In this document: one piece after another, positions 1 to 9,008 of the stretch
Position numbering within the stretch: position 1 is the stretch's first letter
Layout of the letters: each line of letters opens with the position of its first letter
NCBI RefSeq assembly: GCF_014648995.1
Contig: NZ_BMSE01000018.1
Location: 62,001 to 126,000 of the forward strand
Origin: Streptomyces massasporeus
GTDB lineage: Bacteria; Actinomycetota; Actinomycetes; Streptomycetales; Streptomycetaceae
Reading direction: 5' to 3'
DNA length: 64,000 nucleotides
Program-made: the position numbers and the translations under genes
Notes under the pieces: model-generated
Seen by the model: only the letters and a program-made list of their open reading frames with translations
Told to the model about the DNA's origin: nothing
The model's database searches: none

Positions 1-146
1 GCTCGGTGGCGTCCAGAAGCGGTACGGACCCCCTCTCGCGCCGGAGCCCGGGCGCGCTGTGCGCCGGTGACAAGCCGCCATCCGGAAGCTGAGTTCTCAT
101 CAGCACTCCCTGAGAGCGGTCGTGCCACCGCCCTAGCGTCCGTGGC

Positions 147-1868
147 ATGGACATGAACCGTACGTACAGAGGGAAGTGGCGCGGTGCCGTGCTCGCGGTG
201 CTGCTGACCGCCGGGACACTCACGGCCGCCGCCCCGGGCGCCGGCGCCGAGGGCACGCGCACCGAGACGCCGGTGACGTCGACGTCGCCGGTGACCGGGG
301 TGACGGAGTCGATGGTGCGGGTGAAGGTGCCGCTGCCGGAGTCGGCCGGGCCCCGTCCGGCGGCCTGCGACTGGCTGTCGTACCTGCGCTACCGTTCCGC
401 CGACGGTCCGGTCGCGTCGGCCGAGGCGGACCGGATCCTCATCGCCCAGCCCGGCATCCTGGAAGGGGCGGGGGCGTTCGACAGCGTCGCGCGCAACACC
501 GTCACGCGGGCCGCCGGGCAGGGGCAGCACATCGAGTTCTGGGCGCTGGACCGGCGCTCCAACTGCCTGGAGGACCGCACCGGTATCGCCTCCGGCGACC
601 AGCACACCGCCGTCGACTACTACTACCGCGGCAAGCAGGTCGACGGCCGCACCTTCGGCGGCTACACCGGCAACGCACAACTGGGCTGGATGGCGAAGCT
701 CGGGATCGAGCAGACCGTACGCGACCAGTACGACCTGCTCACCGCCGAGTTGCCCTCCCAGGCACTGCGCAAGCGGAAGGTGCTGTGCGGCGGGCACTCG
801 CTGGGCGGAGTCATCACCGGGTACTTCGCCGCCGCCGACTTCGACGGCGACCGCGTCACCACGGCGGATGCCGGGTACAACCAGTGTGCCGGCTACTTCG
901 CCCTCGACACGACCGTCTCCACCACGCTGGGCGACCTCAGCGGCAGCATCCCCGGCGACACCAACCTGCCCGACATCGGTCTCGGTTACGGCGTCGTGCA
1001 GGCCGGGCTGGACAGCGGGGTGCTGCCGCGCACCCTGTCCGCGCCGGTGCTGCTCAACCCCGAGACCATGACCCTGCTCGGCATCGCGGGCCTGGGCGCG
1101 CTGAAGGACCTCGACGGTGAGGCCGACCTGCTGGGCTATCTGCCCCGCAACCTCAACATCGAGGCCACCAACCGCTTCCTGTTCGCCAAGGACACCGCCA
1201 CCTTCCTCAGCGGCTCGCCGGCGGTGAGGGACTTCCGGCTCACCAACGGGGCGGTGCTCGGGGCGCTGCTGGACGACAACTCCGTACCGCTGGCGTTCCT
1301 GCAGACCAGTGTCGGCTTCTTCGACGGCGGACCGATCGCCGACAAGAGCTTCCCCGCCGCCAACGGGGGCGACGCCCAACCGGGGCTGTACGGGACCGCG
1401 TACAAGGCCATCCCGGACCGGCCGCACGGTCCGCTCTACACGTGGCGCACCTACGACCGCGTCGGCGACGCGGACGACCCCGGCTACCGGTCGGCCGACG
1501 GCACCCCGTTCACCGGAGCCGGCGAGGAGGTCACCGATGTGCGGCAACTGGCCCGCAGCCTGGCCGAGCAGCCGCTGGACTTCACCGAGCAGTACTTCCC
1601 GACCAAGCTGGTCACGGACATCGAGCTGGCCACCTCACCGCAGGTGAAGAAGCTCGTCGTCCACCCCGAGGGGCTCAAGGCCAACCCGGTGCTCACCGTC
1701 CTCGCCGGTGAGGGCCTGCTGGCCGGCCGGGTCCCGGCCGACCTGCACCCGGTGGTCGCGGACGGCTACCAGCACCTCGACGTCCTGACCGCCGCGCCCG
1801 TGCAGAACAACGGCCGGCCGGAACTCGTCTCCACCAGCCTCGCCGGCTTCGCGCGGACACCGCGCTAG
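147..1868 (+). CDS. Secreted alpha/beta-hydrolase (lipase-like)
   Basis: A 573-residue protein with a Sec-type signal peptide: basic MNRTYRGKWR start, hydrophobic stretch, and Ala-x-Ala cleavage region near residues 32-34. A GGHSLGG nucleophile elbow puts the catalytic serine at about residue 218, so it should be an extracellular lipase or esterase. The substrate cannot be read from the sequence. A second ATG two codons in (MNRTYRG) is an equally plausible start, and no strong ribosome binding site is visible. It converges on the cutinase gene, with a long hairpin between them. It may be part of the lipid-handling neighbourhood or simply next to it. Confidence 0.85.
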   Translation: MDMNRTYRGKWRGAVLAVLLTAGTLTAAAPGAGAEGTRTETPVTSTSPVTGVTESMVRVKVPLPESAGPRPAACDWLSYLRYRSADGPVASAEADRILIAQPGILEGAGAFDSVARNTVTRAAGQGQHIEFWALDRRSNCLEDRTGIASGDQHTAVDYYYRGKQVDGRTFGGYTGNAQLGWMAKLGIEQTVRDQYDLLTAELPSQALRKRKVLCGGHSLGGVITGYFAAADFDGDRVTTADAGYNQCAGYFALDTTVSTTLGDLSGSIPGDTNLPDIGLGYGVVQAGLDSGVLPRTLSAPVLLNPETMTLLGIAGLGALKDLDGEADLLGYLPRNLNIEATNRFLFAKDTATFLSGSPAVRDFRLTNGAVLGALLDDNSVPLAFLQTSVGFFDGGPIADKSFPAANGGDAQPGLYGTAYKAIPDRPHGPLYTWRTYDRVGDADDPGYRSADGTPFTGAGEEVTDVRQLARSLAEQPLDFTEQYFPTKLVTDIELATSPQVKKLVVHPEGLKANPVLTVLAGEGLLAGRVPADLHPVVADGYQHLDVLTAAPVQNNGRPELVSTSLAGFARTPR

Positions 1869-1889
1869 CCCCGTCCGGTACGCACGCCC

Positions 1890-1919
1890 GGGGCCCGGGA
1901 GGATGTCCTCCCGGGCCCC
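1890..1919. terminator. Bidirectional hairpin between lipase and cutinase
   Basis: A perfect 14-bp inverted repeat (GGGGCCCGGGAGGA and its complement) is separated by 2 bp. The flanking bases extend the stem imperfectly from about 1870 to 1935. It lies between two convergent stop codons and has no T-run, as is common for Streptomyces terminators. Confidence 0.8.
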
Positions 1920-1935
1920 TTCGTGCCGGACGGGA

Positions 1936-2577
1936 TCAGATCCTGCCCGCGGCGAACGTGGCCGCCTCCTCGGCGTCGTCCCGGTAGCTCAGGTGCGCCC
2001 CGACGTCGCCCCCGCCGTTCTCGCAGACGGGGTCGCCCTTGGCACAGAGGTCGAGGGTGCGGCTCTGGTAGGTGCCGGTGACGCTCTTGCCGAGCGCCCG
2101 GATCGGGTTGCCGAACAGCAGCACCGCGGCGACCTTCGGCTCGACAGCGGCGGGCAGGGTGGCCACGATGGGGCTGCCGACCACCGCACCGGCGCTGCTG
2201 ATGCCGATCGAGTTGTCGACGACGTTCGCGCCCTGCGAATAGCCGACGAGGACGAACTTCTGATTCGGGCAGGCGGCGGCCTGACTCTTCACATGGTTCA
2301 CCAGATCCAGATTGCCCTGTGCCGCGGACGTGGGGGAGAGGTCGGCGGGGTAGTTCACCTTGTAGCTGGTCACATTCTTGCCCGCCGCCTTCTTCTGCAG
2401 GGCGGAATACACCGGGTCGCCGACGATGAAGCCGAGCGTGCCCGGCTCGAGGGTGCCGCGGGCCGCGACGACCTCGACGTCCGAGCAGGCCACGGCCATG
2501 GCCGGGGGAGCCGAGAGGGTGGCGAGCCCGGCCCCGCCGGCCAGTGAGAGCGCCGCGAGACACATACGGATACGCAT
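1936..2577 (-). CDS. Secreted cutinase-family serine esterase
   Basis: A 213-residue secreted protein with a signal peptide ending near residue 29 (PPAMA). The cutinase fold is shown by VEVVAARGT near the mature N-terminus, GYSQGA with catalytic Ser114, and a C-terminal GDPVC...GAHLSY block supplying Asp and His. Four cysteines fit two disulfides. The start has a GGAGG site 7 bp upstream. Cutinases hydrolyse cutin or polyesters, but actinobacterial members also act on lipids; the Mycobacterium member Rv3802c sits beside fadD32-pks13. Here a cutinase likewise lies on the same strand, just downstream of an Ag85-like esterase and a FAAL-PKS operon, separated from them by a PucR regulator. A lipid-processing role is therefore an alternative to plant cutin degradation. 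Confidence 0.9.
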   Translation of the reverse strand: MRIRMCLAALSLAGGAGLATLSAPPAMAVACSDVEVVAARGTLEPGTLGFIVGDPVYSALQKKAAGKNVTSYKVNYPADLSPTSAAQGNLDLVNHVKSQAAACPNQKFVLVGYSQGANVVDNSIGISSAGAVVGSPIVATLPAAVEPKVAAVLLFGNPIRALGKSVTGTYQSRTLDLCAKGDPVCENGGGDVGAHLSYRDDAEEAATFAAGRI

Positions 2578-2727
2578 GGGGGATCCTCCGCGTGGAAAGG
2601 CGCGTGAAGCGCCTGCGAAAAAGGACGCCCCGAACGTATGGGCTTTCTCTCGCCTGCCGTTATGGACGGGATTATGGAAACCCCGCCGGTTTTTGTCGCC
2701 GATTGAGTAAGCGCCTGAATGCGGACG

Positions 2728-3948
2728 TCAGCTCTGCGGTGTGTGCAGTGATTCCGCGCGCAACGCGAGAATGAGGTCGAGGCGGGTCGCCGGGTCGTGC
2801 AGGGCCTCGCCGAACAGCTTCTCCAGCTGGCGCAGGCGGTAGCGGACCGTCTGCGGGTGGATGTGCAGCCGCACGGCGACGTCCGGCACATTGCTGCCGC
2901 TGAGCAGCCAGGCCAGCAGTGTCTCGGCGAGCCGGTCGCGCTGCCCCGCCGAGACCGTGTCGAGGGGCGCCAGGACCCGCGCCCGGAGGCGTTCCAGCAG
3001 CGGCTCGTCGCCGTACAGCAACAGCGTCGACAGGTGCTCGGAGCAGCGCACCACGCCCTGGCGGGGCAGCACCCCACGGCCCATCAGTCCGAGCGCCCGG
3101 GTGGCCAGGCGCAGCGACTGCGCGGCCTCGGTGACCGCGACCGTCGGGCCGATCGCTGCGGGCCGGCCGCGCAGCGCGAGCGTGAACGCCCGGCCGCCGA
3201 TGCCACCGGAGCCGTCCGGGTCGGGCACCAGCATGCGCGGCGGACGGGACCCCATGTCCACCAGCGCGCCCGCCGCCGCCAGCGGCCGGTCCTCCTCCCG
3301 CCGGTCCGGCGCCGCCGCGAGCGCCACGACGGCGACCGTCCGCGGCACGGGCCAGCGCGCGCCGTGCGCCAGGTCCTGCACGGCCTCCGGCGCCACAGGC
3401 CCGTCCTCCAGGAGCAGCTCCAGCAGGCGCTTGCGGCGCCGCTCCAGCTCGTCGGAGCTGCGCAGCTGGGCCTCGGCGTACCCGGACGCGGCCGCCTGGG
3501 CGACCTCGTGCACGGTCCGGAACGCCAGCTCCCCGAGCACGGCCATGACCGTGGAGTCCAGCCCGAGTTCCTCAGCCGTCTGGCCCATCCGCCGCCAGGC
3601 GCGCATCCCGCCGACCCGCAGCGCGGACTGCAGCGCGTCCAGGCTGCGGCCCTCCAGGGCCTCACCCCGCCCGAGTTCGTAGTACGTCGCCGCGATCGCG
3701 CCCCCGTCGTCGCGCGGATCGGCGATGTGGTCGACGAACAGGGTCAGCGCCTGCACCACCCCGGACCGCAGGTTCTGGCGGTACGTGCCGTCGGCGGGCC
3801 GGGCGTACTCGGGGACCTGGCGGCGGACCTCCTCCTCCACCTCGTCGGCTACGGCCGCCAGATCGGCGCGCAGCACCTTCGCCAGCTCAGGGGGGAACTG
3901 CGGGGCAGCGGGGCGGTCCGGCACGCCGTGCGGGGTGGGCACAGCCAT
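2728..3948 (-). CDS. PucR-family transcriptional regulator
   Basis: A 406-residue cytoplasmic regulator. Its C-terminus has the PucR helix-turn-helix, including LHIHPQTVRYRLRQLEKLFG followed by LDLILALR, with a GGDEF-like CdaR region before it. The N-terminal half is a sensor domain of the Streptomyces RsbRD/PucR type. The start at 3948 is set by AAAGGAG 7-12 bp upstream; longer in-frame extensions lack a site and enter the intergenic region. It lies 122 bp beyond the Ag85-like esterase on the same strand and may control that operon or the cutinase. No operator was identified. Confidence 0.9.
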   Translation of the reverse strand: MAVPTPHGVPDRPAAPQFPPELAKVLRADLAAVADEVEEEVRRQVPEYARPADGTYRQNLRSGVVQALTLFVDHIADPRDDGGAIAATYYELGRGEALEGRSLDALQSALRVGGMRAWRRMGQTAEELGLDSTVMAVLGELAFRTVHEVAQAAASGYAEAQLRSSDELERRRKRLLELLLEDGPVAPEAVQDLAHGARWPVPRTVAVVALAAAPDRREEDRPLAAAGALVDMGSRPPRMLVPDPDGSGGIGGRAFTLALRGRPAAIGPTVAVTEAAQSLRLATRALGLMGRGVLPRQGVVRCSEHLSTLLLYGDEPLLERLRARVLAPLDTVSAGQRDRLAETLLAWLLSGSNVPDVAVRLHIHPQTVRYRLRQLEKLFGEALHDPATRLDLILALRAESLHTPQS

Positions 3949-4070
3949 CACGGACACTCCTTTCGACCGGAAGCGGCTCACCCGCGGGCTGTCGCCTGTG
4001 GGACGAGTGGGGAGTCCTGTGTAGGACGGACGACCCCTCCGTTCCGTTCCGTGCCCCGACGGCACCCCCG

Positions 4071-5018
4071 TCACTCGGGCACGCCCAGCGCACGGGCGAG
4101 GACAGGCCACGAGGCCGTGAACTCCGGCTTCCAGTGTGCCCAGTCGTGCCCGCCGCCCCCGTAGAAGTGCGTGGTGGCCGGGATCCCCATCAGGGCGAGC
4201 GTACGGGCGAAGCCCTGGGCCGAGGGCCACAGGGCGCTCTCCAGGATCCCGGGCAGCGGATCACCGCCGCCGCCCACCCCGCTGCCCTGCGACACGTACA
4301 GGGCCGTGCCGCGCAGCCCGGTGGCGCGGGCGCGCGGGTTGAAGTCCCGCCAGGTCAGGAGGTTGAATACCGGATTTCCCCAGAGGGACGCGGCCGGGAG
4401 GTTCTCGCGGGCCACGATCGCGTCCATGATGGCGGGAACACCGGGGGCCGTGGTGTCGAGGATGCCGCTGTAGGAGGCCGCCGCGGTGAACGCCCCGGGG
4501 TGGCGGGCCGCGTGGGCCATGGCCCCGTAGCCGCCGGTGGAGACGCCGGCGACCGCCCGCACGCCGGAGGCCCGGTAGTCGCGGGCGAGCAGTGCCGGCA
4601 CCTCCTTCAGCTGGAACGTCTCGTAGTCGGGGCCGCCGCGCCAGACGCTCGGGATGCCGGTGGGACCCGCGTCCGGCATCGCCACGATCAGGTCGCGGCC
4701 CGCGGTGAACGCCTCGATGTCCGTCTCACGGGTCCACGAGGTGTAGTCGTCGTGCGCCCCGTGCAGCAGGTACAGCACCGGGTACTTCTTCTCCGGACGC
4801 GTACCGAAGTCCGACGGCAGGATCAGCCGGACCGGCGCGCTGCGGCCGAGCGCCGCGGAGGGCACGGACACGTCCAGCGTGCGCGGCCCGAGCCGGGTGG
4901 CCGCCCGGGCCGTGCCGGTCGCGGCCCCGAACAGGGCGGCGAGACCGGCGGCGGCCGTCGCTCTGGCGACGGTGCGCCGGGACACTCCGGCGGCGGGCTT
5001 CTGCGGCAGGTGGGACAT
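4071..5018 (-). CDS. Secreted Ag85/esterase D-like alpha/beta-hydrolase
   Basis: A 315-residue protein with a Tat-type signal (SRRTVARATAAAG, Ala-Arg-Ala-Ala cleavage near 40). YPVLYLLHG at about 80 is the oxyanion region, GVSTGG holds the catalytic Ser160, and a late GGGGHDWAHW supplies the histidine. This is the putative-esterase family that contains the mycobacterial antigen 85 mycolyltransferases. An AGGAG site precedes the ATG, and the gene starts only 21 bp after the PKS stop, so it is probably the last gene of that operon. Its likely role is to transfer or hydrolyse the exported lipid product outside the membrane. A generic esterase function cannot be excluded. Confidence 0.85.
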   Translation of the reverse strand: MSHLPQKPAAGVSRRTVARATAAAGLAALFGAATGTARAATRLGPRTLDVSVPSAALGRSAPVRLILPSDFGTRPEKKYPVLYLLHGAHDDYTSWTRETDIEAFTAGRDLIVAMPDAGPTGIPSVWRGGPDYETFQLKEVPALLARDYRASGVRAVAGVSTGGYGAMAHAARHPGAFTAAASYSGILDTTAPGVPAIMDAIVARENLPAASLWGNPVFNLLTWRDFNPRARATGLRGTALYVSQGSGVGGGGDPLPGILESALWPSAQGFARTLALMGIPATTHFYGGGGHDWAHWKPEFTASWPVLARALGVPE

Positions 5019-5039
5019 GACGGCTCCTCGGGTTCCATG

Positions 5040-8000
5040 TCAGGGGGCCGGCGCGGCGAGTGTCCGGCTCAGATGGGCGGCGATCTCGCCGACGTGCGGC
5101 GGATCGAGCAGCGACAGATGGTGACCGGCCACCGGCACCACCTGCAGACGTGGGCACACCTCGTCCCAGCCCAGCGCCGGGTCGTCCCGCTCGTAGGCGG
5201 GGTCGCGCACGGTGTGCGGCGCGCGTTCGGTGGCGCGGTAGAGGACCACCGGCCCGTCGTGGGGGGCGGGGCTGTGCGACTCGCCGATGCCCATGTCCAG
5301 GTAGGAGGAGCGCTGGTGCTCCAGCGCCGCGGGCGGCACGTCGGCGGCCTCGCGCAGGGCCCGCAGCACGACGTCGATACGGGCCGCGTCGTCGTCCATC
5401 GCCACGAGCTCGTCGTACGGCAACTCCAGTCGCACGCCATAGGCGTCGGCGACGTGGCGGGCGAAACCCTCGAAGTGCGCCCGGATCCGCTCGGACCGCG
5501 TCGACCCCGGGCGGGGGAGCGGCCGTACGGAGTCGATGAGCACGACCAGCCGCACCTCCCGTCCGGCGGCGGTCAGTTGCCGGGCGGTCTCCTGGGCTAC
5601 GAAGCCGCCGAAGGACCAGCCCCCCAGCAGCAAGGGGCCGTCGGGGTGGACGGCGTCGATCGCCTCGGCGTAGCGCCGCGCCTTCTCGGGCACGGTACCG
5701 GCCTCCTCGATCCGCTCCAGTCCGTACACCGGCTGGTCGTCGCCGAGGAGTTCGGTCAGCGTCCGGTAGACGCTGACCGGGCCGCCGGCGGCGTGGACGA
5801 GGAACAGCGGGGGCCGCGAGCCGGTGGCGCGCAGAGGCCGCACCGGGGTGTCGTCCCGGGGGAGGGCGCGCTCGATACGGGTGGCTGCGTCCTCGACGGT
5901 GACGGCGGCGAACAGGTCGCGCAGGGGCAGTTCGATACCGAACTCGCGCTCCACCGCCGTGCGGACGCGCACGGCCATCAGCGAGTCCAGCCCGAGGTCG
6001 GCCCACGCGGTGCCCGGGGTGATACGGGCGGGGGAGTGGCCGGTGACGGCGGCTATGTGGTGGGTCAAACGGGCCAGGACCGAAGAAGGCTCGGTCACCG
6101 CGGCAGGAGGTTCCTCCGGCAGCGGCTCCACGCGAGCGGCCCGCCCGTCCGTCCACCAGTGCCGTACGTGCCGCCACCGGGGCAGCGGCAGGTCGACGAC
6201 CCGCCCCGGTGGCACCGGCAGTCGCTGTCCCGCGGCGTACAGGGCACCCAGTTGCCCGGCGAACGCCTCCGACCCGTCGGCGTCCCGGCGCAGCGTGGCC
6301 AGGGCGAGGGCACCGGGCACGGTGTCGGCGACGGCCCCCGTCAGCACGGGGTGGGGGGAGATCTCGACGAAGGCCGTGTGGCCGTCGGCCGCGGCCGACG
6401 CCAGCGCCCGGTCCAGCCGCACGGGCCTGCGCAGGTTGGCCGCCCAGTGCGCGGCGTCGAAGAGACAGTCGCCGCGCGGGTCGTCGAGGACCGTGGAATG
6501 GACCGGGACGCGTGGCCGCCGCCCCCGGATGCCGGACAGCGCGTCCACCAGCTCCGGCAACAGCCCGTCCACCTGGGGCGAGTGCCCGGCGCCGACGACC
6601 CGCATGGCCCTCGCCGCCCGGCCCTGCCCCTCCAGCCGGCGCACGAGCCCGGCCACCGCGGCCTCGTCACCCGTGACGACCTTCTGCCGCGGCGAGGAGT
6701 GCACGGCGACATGCACCTCCGGGAAGTCCCGCCCCAGCCAGTCCAGTTCGGCGTCGTCCAGGTCCACCACGGCCATCGCGCCGCCCCGCAGTCCGCTCAG
6801 CAGCCGGGCCCGTACGGCGATGACACGCGCCCCGTCCGCCACGTCCAGCGCGCCCGCGCACACGGCCGCCGCCACCTCACCCATGGAGTGGCCGATGACA
6901 CCGGCGGGCTCGACACCGTGGGAACGCCACAGCTCGGCGAGTGCCAGCTGGAGGCCGAACAGCACCGGTTGGGCGACCTCCAGACGGTCGAGACCCTCCC
7001 CCGAGGACAAATGGTCGTACAGGGACAGGCCGCACTCGGGGGCGAGCTGCGGGTCGAGCTTCTCGACGGCGGCGGCGAACGCGGGTTCCTCGGCCAGCAG
7101 CCGGCGCCCCATGCCGGGCCACTGACTGCCGTACCCGGAGAAGACCCACACGGGGCCGCGCCCCACGCGGTCGCGGTCCCCGGTCGTCACCCGTGGATCC
7201 GGGCGTCCGGACGCCAACGCGTCCAGCGCGTCGGGCAGTTCGCCCCGGTCACGGGCGACCACGGCGGCACGCACGGGCCCTCGGCCCGCACGGCCGGCCA
7301 GGGTCCGGGCCACGTCGGCGGGGTGCGCGGCGCCGTCCCGCAACCGGCCGGCGAGCCTGCCCGCCGTGTCGCGCAGGCGCTCGGTGTCGAGGTCGGACAG
7401 CAGGTGCACCCGGGCGGCCGGTTCCTCGGCCGGTCGTACCGGGACCAGGCCGGGCGGCCCCTCCTCCAGCACCACATGGGCGTTGGTGCCGCCGAAACCG
7501 AACCCGGAGACGCCCGCGACGGCCGTGCCGCCGTAGCGGGGCCAGGGCTCGGGCTCGGTCACCACCCGCAGCCGGGGATCGCTGAGGGAACTGCCCTCCT
7601 CACAGTGCAGGGACGGTGGGATGCCGTCGTGGTGCAGCGCCAGCACGGTCTTCACCAGGCCCGCGACGCCCGCCGCGGACTCCAGATGACCGAGGTTGCC
7701 CTTGGCGGACCCCAGCAGCAGCGGCTGGTCGGGGTCCCGGCCCGCGCCGAGCACCGCGCCGAGCGCACCTGCCTCGATCGGGTCGCCCAGCGGTGTGCCC
7801 GTGCCGTGTGCCTCCACGTAGTCGACGTGCTCGGCGGCGAGCCCGGCCTGTGCGTACGCCCTTTCCAGCAGGGCCAGTTGCGCGGCCGGGTTGGGTGCCA
7901 TGAGGCCGTTCGAGCGGCCGTCGGAGTTGACCGCGCTGGCCCGGATGACGGCCAGCACACGGTCGCCGTCCCGCTCGGCGTCGCACAGCCGCTTCAGGAT

Positions 8001-9008
8001 GACGGCCGCGCAGCCCTCGCCGCGCCCGATGCCGTCGGCCGCCGCGGAGAACGGCTTGCAGCGCCCGTCCGGTGCCAGGGCGCCCGCCCGCAGGAAGGCG
8101 ACCGTGACGGTCGGCGACAGCAGCAGGTTGACCCCGGCCGCGATCGCCGTGTCGCTCTCGCCGGTGCGCAGGCTGACGCAGGCGTGGTGGACTGCGACCA
8201 GCGAGGAGGAGCAGGCGGTGTCGACGGCAAGGCTCGGTCCCCGGGTGTCCAGGACATAGGCGAGCCGTCCGGCGGCGACGCTGAGCGCGCCCCCCGCCGG
8301 GGCCCAGGGGTCCACGGCGGCCGGGTCGGCGCCCGTCAACTGCCCGTACTCCGGTGCGGAGATGCCGACGAACACGCCGGTGGCCGTGCCCGCCAGGGAC
8401 CCGGCCGGCACGGCGGCGTGGTCGAGCGCCTCGTGGACGACCTCCAGCAGGATCCGCTGCTGGGGGTCCATCACCGCGGCCTCGCGCGGGGTGATGCGGA
8501 AGAAGTCCGCGTCGAACCCGGCGATGTCGTCCAGATAGCCGCCGTACGGATGGGCGTCGGCGGGCGGGAACGCGGTGAAGTCGCGCCAGCGGTCCTCCGG
8601 GACGCGCCGGATCGCGTCGACGCCCTCGCTGAGCAGCCGCCAGTAGTCGTCCGGGCCGTGCACGCCGCCGGGCAGGCGGCAGCCGACCCCGACGACCGCG
8701 ACCGGCTCGGCCGTCCCGCCCGGCACGGCGGGACGCGACACCGGCGCCCCCTCGGCTCCCGGGGCAGGCGTCTCGCACAGCCGCGCCAGCAGGGCCGCCC
8801 CGGTGGGCGCCTCCCACAGCAGCGTCGTCGGCAGCTCCCGGCCGGTGGCGCGGGACAGCTCGCCCGCCAGGGCGACGGCGTCCCGCGAGGCCATGCCGAG
8901 GTCGGCGAGCGGCCGGTCCATCGGGACGTCGTCCGGGGACGCCCCGTTCCAGGCGGCCACCCGCTCGGCGATCAGCCGGCGCAGCGCGGCCTCGTCGGCG
9001 GACCTCAT
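5040..9008 (-). CDS. Type I PKS, ACP-KS-AT-ACP-TE (Pks13-like condensase)
   Basis: A 1322-residue enzyme. The domains in order are: N-terminal ACP (about 5-80, Ser41 in LGMASRDAVALA), KS (about 100-520, Cys266 in DTACSSS, His401 in EAHGTGT, His441 in KGNLGHLE), AT (about 617-900, Ser708 in GHSMGE, unusual GAGH motif ending at His809), second ACP (about 975-1050, Ser1009 in LGLDSL) and thioesterase (about 1065-1320, Ser1132 in GWSFGG, late GHHLSLLD). There is no KR, DH or ER. This order and the SRDAV motif are those of mycobacterial Pks13, which joins a FadD32-activated acyl chain to a carboxylated fatty acyl-CoA and releases an alpha-alkyl beta-keto ester. The start at 9008 overlaps the ligase stop by 4 bp (ATGA). 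Product and chain lengths are unknown. Confidence 0.93.
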   Translation of the reverse strand: MRSADEAALRRLIAERVAAWNGASPDDVPMDRPLADLGMASRDAVALAGELSRATGRELPTTLLWEAPTGAALLARLCETPAPGAEGAPVSRPAVPGGTAEPVAVVGVGCRLPGGVHGPDDYWRLLSEGVDAIRRVPEDRWRDFTAFPPADAHPYGGYLDDIAGFDADFFRITPREAAVMDPQQRILLEVVHEALDHAAVPAGSLAGTATGVFVGISAPEYGQLTGADPAAVDPWAPAGGALSVAAGRLAYVLDTRGPSLAVDTACSSSLVAVHHACVSLRTGESDTAIAAGVNLLLSPTVTVAFLRAGALAPDGRCKPFSAAADGIGRGEGCAAVILKRLCDAERDGDRVLAVIRASAVNSDGRSNGLMAPNPAAQLALLERAYAQAGLAAEHVDYVEAHGTGTPLGDPIEAGALGAVLGAGRDPDQPLLLGSAKGNLGHLESAAGVAGLVKTVLALHHDGIPPSLHCEEGSSLSDPRLRVVTEPEPWPRYGGTAVAGVSGFGFGGTNAHVVLEEGPPGLVPVRPAEEPAARVHLLSDLDTERLRDTAGRLAGRLRDGAAHPADVARTLAGRAGRGPVRAAVVARDRGELPDALDALASGRPDPRVTTGDRDRVGRGPVWVFSGYGSQWPGMGRRLLAEEPAFAAAVEKLDPQLAPECGLSLYDHLSSGEGLDRLEVAQPVLFGLQLALAELWRSHGVEPAGVIGHSMGEVAAAVCAGALDVADGARVIAVRARLLSGLRGGAMAVVDLDDAELDWLGRDFPEVHVAVHSSPRQKVVTGDEAAVAGLVRRLEGQGRAARAMRVVGAGHSPQVDGLLPELVDALSGIRGRRPRVPVHSTVLDDPRGDCLFDAAHWAANLRRPVRLDRALASAAADGHTAFVEISPHPVLTGAVADTVPGALALATLRRDADGSEAFAGQLGALYAAGQRLPVPPGRVVDLPLPRWRHVRHWWTDGRAARVEPLPEEPPAAVTEPSSVLARLTHHIAAVTGHSPARITPGTAWADLGLDSLMAVRVRTAVEREFGIELPLRDLFAAVTVEDAATRIERALPRDDTPVRPLRATGSRPPLFLVHAAGGPVSVYRTLTELLGDDQPVYGLERIEEAGTVPEKARRYAEAIDAVHPDGPLLLGGWSFGGFVAQETARQLTAAGREVRLVVLIDSVRPLPRPGSTRSERIRAHFEGFARHVADAYGVRLELPYDELVAMDDDAARIDVVLRALREAADVPPAALEHQRSSYLDMGIGESHSPAPHDGPVVLYRATERAPHTVRDPAYERDDPALGWDEVCPRLQVVPVAGHHLSLLDPPHVGEIAAHLSRTLAAPAP

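Noticed and set aside
3949..4230. An N-terminal extension of the PucR regulator
   Set aside because: The extra 94 codons are Arg/Pro-rich and overlap the Ag85-like gene, while a good ribosome site supports the start at 3948.
5040..9008. The PKS as one module of a larger polyketide assembly line
   Set aside because: It has its own loading ACP, FAAL partner and thioesterase, and no other type I PKS gene is nearby.
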